DNA of 64,000 nucleotides from Trinickia dabaoshanensis (lineage in GTDB: Bacteria; Pseudomonadota; Gammaproteobacteria; Burkholderiales; Burkholderiaceae), in NCBI RefSeq assembly GCF_002879885.1, contig NZ_PNYA01000039.1:1-64000 (forward strand), read 5' to 3'. Below the pieces are notes generated by a model. The model saw nothing but the letters and a program-made list of their open reading frames with translations, made no database searches and was not told where the DNA came from. The position numbers were made by a program, and so were the translations under genes. Shown piece by piece: positions 61,461 through 64,000 of the stretch (within the stretch, counting starts at the first letter, position 1; each line of letters begins with the position of its first letter).

Positions 61461-61523
61461 AGGCTACGCCAGGATGCATAACCGGCCGTCTCGATGGAGC
61501 GAAATCCATCGGACGGCGGCGAA
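61461..61523 (-). promoter_or_regulatory. PIP/hrpII box and -10 element of the effector gene
   Basis: On the minus strand, TTCGC (61523-61519), exactly 15 bases, then TTCGC (61503-61499) form a perfect plant-inducible promoter box, which also fits the hrpII rule TTCG-N16-TTCG. TAGCCT (61466-61461) lies 32 bases after it and fits YANNNT, the -10 rule for HrpX-controlled promoters. The effector ATG is 40 bases further on, behind AGAGGA. The regulator would be an AraC-type HrpB/HrpX protein encoded elsewhere. Confidence 0.88.
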
Positions 61524-61556
61524 GATGACGAGGAGGACGGCGCACGCCCCGGCGAG

Positions 61557-62882
61557 CTACTTATTCACGAGCCGCGCCGGCACGCTGAGCGCGAGCACGG
61601 CGCCGAGCACCATGAACGCCGCGAGCATGTACATGCCCGAATCGTTGGCGCCCGTCTCTTGCTTGAGCCAACCCACGGCGTAGGGGCTCAGAAAGCCGGC
61701 CAGATTGCCGATCGAATTGACCATCGCAATCCCGGCCGCCGCGCCCGCGCCGGCGAGAAACGCCGTCGGCAGACTCCAGAACAGCGGCAGCGACGTGATG
61801 ATGCCGGCGGTGGCGAGCGTGAGCGCCGCCAACGCGAGCGTCGTGTCGTGAGCCCATACGACCGAGAGCACGAGCCCGAGTGCGCCCGCGAGGCCGGGCA
61901 ACGCGACGTGCCAGCGCCGCTCGCGGCGTTTGTCGGCGCTACGCGCAACCAGGATCATCGCGACGACGGCCACGGCGAACGGAATCGCCGAGAGCAAACC
62001 GATCGAGAACGCGTCGGTCACGCCGGTCGCCTTGATGATCGTCGGCAGCCAAAAGCTCACGCCGTAAAGGCCCATCACGAACGACAGATAGATGAGGCTC
62101 ATCAGCCATACGCGTGCGCTCGCGAGCACGGCGCCGAGCGGCAGTTCTTCCTTGCCGGCATCTTCCGCGCCGATGTTGCGTTGGAGCAAGTGCTTCTCTT
62201 CGGAGCTGAGCCAGGACGCATTGGCGATACGGTCGTCGAGCATGAAGAAGACGACGATCCCGGCTACGATCGAGGGCAGTCCTTCGAGCAGAAACAACCA
62301 CTGCCAGCCTTGCCAGCCATGCGTGCCGTCGAATGTTTTGAGGATGTAGCCCGAGACAGGGCCGCCGACGACGCCCGACAGCGCAACGGCCGTCATGAAC
62401 CAAGTCGTCATGCGCCCACGCCGATGCGCGGGGTACCAATAGGTCAGATAAAGGATGATGCCGGGGAAGAAGCCCGCTTCGGCGAGCCCGAGCAGAAAGC
62501 GCATCGCATAGAACATCGCGGGCGTCGTGACGAACATCGTGAGCCCCGAGATCACGCCCCACGACACCATGATCCGTGCCACCCAAAGCCTTGCGCCGAC
62601 GCGATGCAAGATGAGGTTGCTCGGAATCTCGAACAGAAAATAGCCGAGGAAAAAGATGCCCGCGCCGAGACCGTAGACGGCATCGCTCAAGTGCAAAGCC
62701 GAGGCCATCTGTAGCTTGGCGAAGCCGACGTTGACGCGATCGAGATAAGCGACGAGATAGCAGACGAGCAAGAGCGGCAGCAGCCGCCAAGAAACCTTGC
62801 GATAGGTGGCTTCTTCGAAGCTCGACGACGGCGCGCGGGCGTCGGGCATCGCGAGCGGATCGACGGGATTGGGGCTGGCCAT
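61557..62882 (-). CDS. MFS transporter, anion:cation symporter type
   Basis: A 441-residue major facilitator with 12 predicted helices. It resembles the ACS/phthalate-permease group: RLLPLLLVCYLVAYLDRVNV in helix 1, GVISGLTMFV and FLLGLAEAGFFPGIILYLTY in helices 4-5 and a large central loop (LSSEEKHLLQRNIGAEDAGK). Substrates of this group are organic anions such as sugar acids and aromatic acids. It lies downstream of an SDR gene and an aldehyde dehydrogenase gene in the same direction, suggesting a small catabolic operon. Confidence 0.88.
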   Translation of the reverse strand: MASPNPVDPLAMPDARAPSSSFEEATYRKVSWRLLPLLLVCYLVAYLDRVNVGFAKLQMASALHLSDAVYGLGAGIFFLGYFLFEIPSNLILHRVGARLWVARIMVSWGVISGLTMFVTTPAMFYAMRFLLGLAEAGFFPGIILYLTYWYPAHRRGRMTTWFMTAVALSGVVGGPVSGYILKTFDGTHGWQGWQWLFLLEGLPSIVAGIVVFFMLDDRIANASWLSSEEKHLLQRNIGAEDAGKEELPLGAVLASARVWLMSLIYLSFVMGLYGVSFWLPTIIKATGVTDAFSIGLLSAIPFAVAVVAMILVARSADKRRERRWHVALPGLAGALGLVLSVVWAHDTTLALAALTLATAGIITSLPLFWSLPTAFLAGAGAAAGIAMVNSIGNLAGFLSPYAVGWLKQETGANDSGMYMLAAFMVLGAVLALSVPARLVNK

Positions 62883-62942
62883 ATGGATTGTCTCCTCTTC
62901 GTTATGTGGTCGGACGTCGGGTGAAACGGTGAGGCGAAGCGA

Positions 62943-63701
62943 TTACACGCAGCGTCCGCCGTCGACTTCGAGGCTGACGCCGGTAATGAACGCCGCGTCG
63001 TCCGACGCCAGATAGAGCGCGGCGTTGGCCACATCCTGCGGCGTGGAAAAGCGGCCGAGCGGAATGCCGGCCAAAAAGCGCTGGCGGTTCTCCGGCGTAT
63101 CGTCGCAGCCCATGAATTCGGTGAGCAGTCCCGTTGCGCCGATGACGGGGTTCACGCAGTTCACGCGAATTCGGTCGGGACCGAGCTCGGCGGCGAGCGC
63201 TCGACTGGCGACGACCACGGCACCCTTGCTGCCGTTGTACCAGACGAGGCCGGGGCGCGGACGTACCGCGGCCGTCGAGGCGATGTTGACGAACACGCCG
63301 CCGCCTTGCTGGCGGAAGTACGGCACGAACGCTTGCACGCTCCAGTAAATGCTTTTGACGTTGACGGCGTAGACGCGATCGAATTCGGCCTCCGTCACTT
63401 CCATGACCGGCTTGTTGCGATGCGTCGTGCCCGCGTTGTTGACGACGATGTGCACGAGGCCAAAGTCGCTCAACGCCGCCTCGCGCAGGCTGTGCCAGTC
63501 GTCGATTTTCGTGACGTCGCCCGCAACGGCGATCGCGCGCCCGCCTGCAAGCGCAATCTCGCTCGCGACGCGCTCCGCCGCGGCGCCGTTCAAATCGTTG
63601 ATCACCACGTTCGCGCCTTCGCGCGCGAACGTCTTGGCGATGCCTTCGCCGAAGCCCGAGCCCGCGCCCGTAACGATTGCCGTTTTGCCCTCCAACCGCA
63701 T
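62943..63701 (-). CDS. SDR-family oxidoreductase
   Basis: A 252-residue short-chain dehydrogenase. The cofactor motif is TGAGSGFGEG at residue 12; Asp in NDLNG marks NAD preference; VNNAG is near residue 88; the catalytic Ser and the YNGSK Tyr-Lys pair lie near residues 142-160; GVSLEVDGGRCV closes the protein. Substrate is unknown; the neighbouring aldehyde dehydrogenase and carrier suggest oxidation of an alcohol or sugar acid. It lies 60 bases upstream of the MFS gene. Confidence 0.88.
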   Translation of the reverse strand: MRLEGKTAIVTGAGSGFGEGIAKTFAREGANVVINDLNGAAAERVASEIALAGGRAIAVAGDVTKIDDWHSLREAALSDFGLVHIVVNNAGTTHRNKPVMEVTEAEFDRVYAVNVKSIYWSVQAFVPYFRQQGGGVFVNIASTAAVRPRPGLVWYNGSKGAVVVASRALAAELGPDRIRVNCVNPVIGATGLLTEFMGCDDTPENRQRFLAGIPLGRFSTPQDVANAALYLASDDAAFITGVSLEVDGGRCV

Positions 63702-63782
63702 GATGTCTGCCTCCTGGCCCGATCGGCCTGTCGATGTGTCGAGCGTTGTTCTAGGTCCGGCTTCGGCGCTTCGAGCGACCGG

Positions 63783-64000
63783 CTAGCCGTGCTTGATTGC
63801 GATCGTCTTGAGGGTCGTGAAGCCGTACAGCGCCTCGAACCCTTTTTCACGCCCATACCCCGATCGGCCCGTGCCGCCGAACGGCAGTTCGACGCCGCCG
63901 CCGGCGCCGTAGTTGTTGATGAAGACTTGGCCCGCGCGCAGCCGTCGCGCGAGGCGCATCTGCCGCGCACCGTCGCGTGTCCAAAGCCCGGCAACCAGTC
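63783..64000 (-). CDS. Aldehyde dehydrogenase, C-terminal part
   Basis: The minus strand is open from the right edge to a stop at 63783. The encoded 72 residues include RAGQVFINNYGAGGGVELPF and GGTGRSGYGREKGFEALYGF, then TTLKTIAIKHG at the end, the standard C-terminal end of NAD(P)-dependent aldehyde dehydrogenases. The catalytic cysteine lies beyond the window. It is followed by the SDR and MFS genes in the same direction (81-base gap). Confidence 0.88.
   Translation of the reverse strand, partial: LVAGLWTRDGARQMRLARRLRAGQVFINNYGAGGGVELPFGGTGRSGYGREKGFEALYGFTTLKTIAIKHG

Overview
The window is chromosomal DNA from a GC-rich betaproteobacterium of the family Burkholderiaceae. The gene content and orders (lptF/lptG-pepA-holC, zapA-6S RNA-EVE protein, panC/panD beside scpA, tamA-tamB-metG, apbC-dcd, ppc-hemC-hemDX-hemY) are typical of Burkholderia, Paraburkholderia and Trinickia. 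The genus is not decided here. A plant-associated member is suggested by the effector gene near the right edge.

Left part (1-12.6 kb): the end of cysN, then cobA and a short cbiX for siroheme; lptG and lptF facing pepA, holC and a DUF2486 gene; ilvD facing a LysR regulator; lgt; a SIMPL lipid-free periplasmic protein and an EVE-domain protein; then 6S RNA, zapA and a small coiled-coil gene.

Cobalamin block (12.7-21.2 kb): a sigma-70 promoter, a cobalamin riboswitch, btuB, btuC and btuD (uptake), cobT, cobS and cobC (lower-ligand attachment), then btuF and cobU on the opposite strand. These genes support import of corrinoids and assembly of the nucleotide loop; no corrin-ring genes are present in the window. 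Next come a thioesterase, an orphan ParA, panD, panC, scpA and a DUF3460 gene.

Envelope and housekeeping block (25-42.5 kb): tamA-tamB, an unrecognised 194-residue gene, metG, a terminator and possible small RNA, an OmpA-like lipoprotein, apbC, a SodC-like lipoprotein that has lost its metal ligands, dcd, a large Orn/Lys/Arg decarboxylase, an LprI-like protein and argH.

Signalling block (42.6-52 kb): an ECF sigma factor with its RskA-type anti-sigma factor, an XRE/MmyB regulator, a methyltransferase, and a three-gene set on the minus strand: hybrid sensor kinase with Hpt, a two-receiver regulator, and a RocR-like REC-EAL protein whose active site is altered.

Right part (52.3-64 kb): ppc facing hemC-hemDX-hemY, then an accessory stretch. 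This holds a gene for a HopAB/AvrPtoB-family type III effector (537 residues) with the two four-helix regions and a C-terminal U-box-type E3 ligase domain in which the three E2-contact residues known from AvrPtoB are kept. Upstream of it is a perfect TTCGC-N15-TTCGC box with a TANNNT element 32 bases further on, the pattern of HrpX/HrpB-dependent promoters. This is the most notable item in the window: it implies a plant-type hrp secretion system elsewhere in the genome. An MFS carrier, an SDR dehydrogenase and the end of an aldehyde dehydrogenase complete the window.
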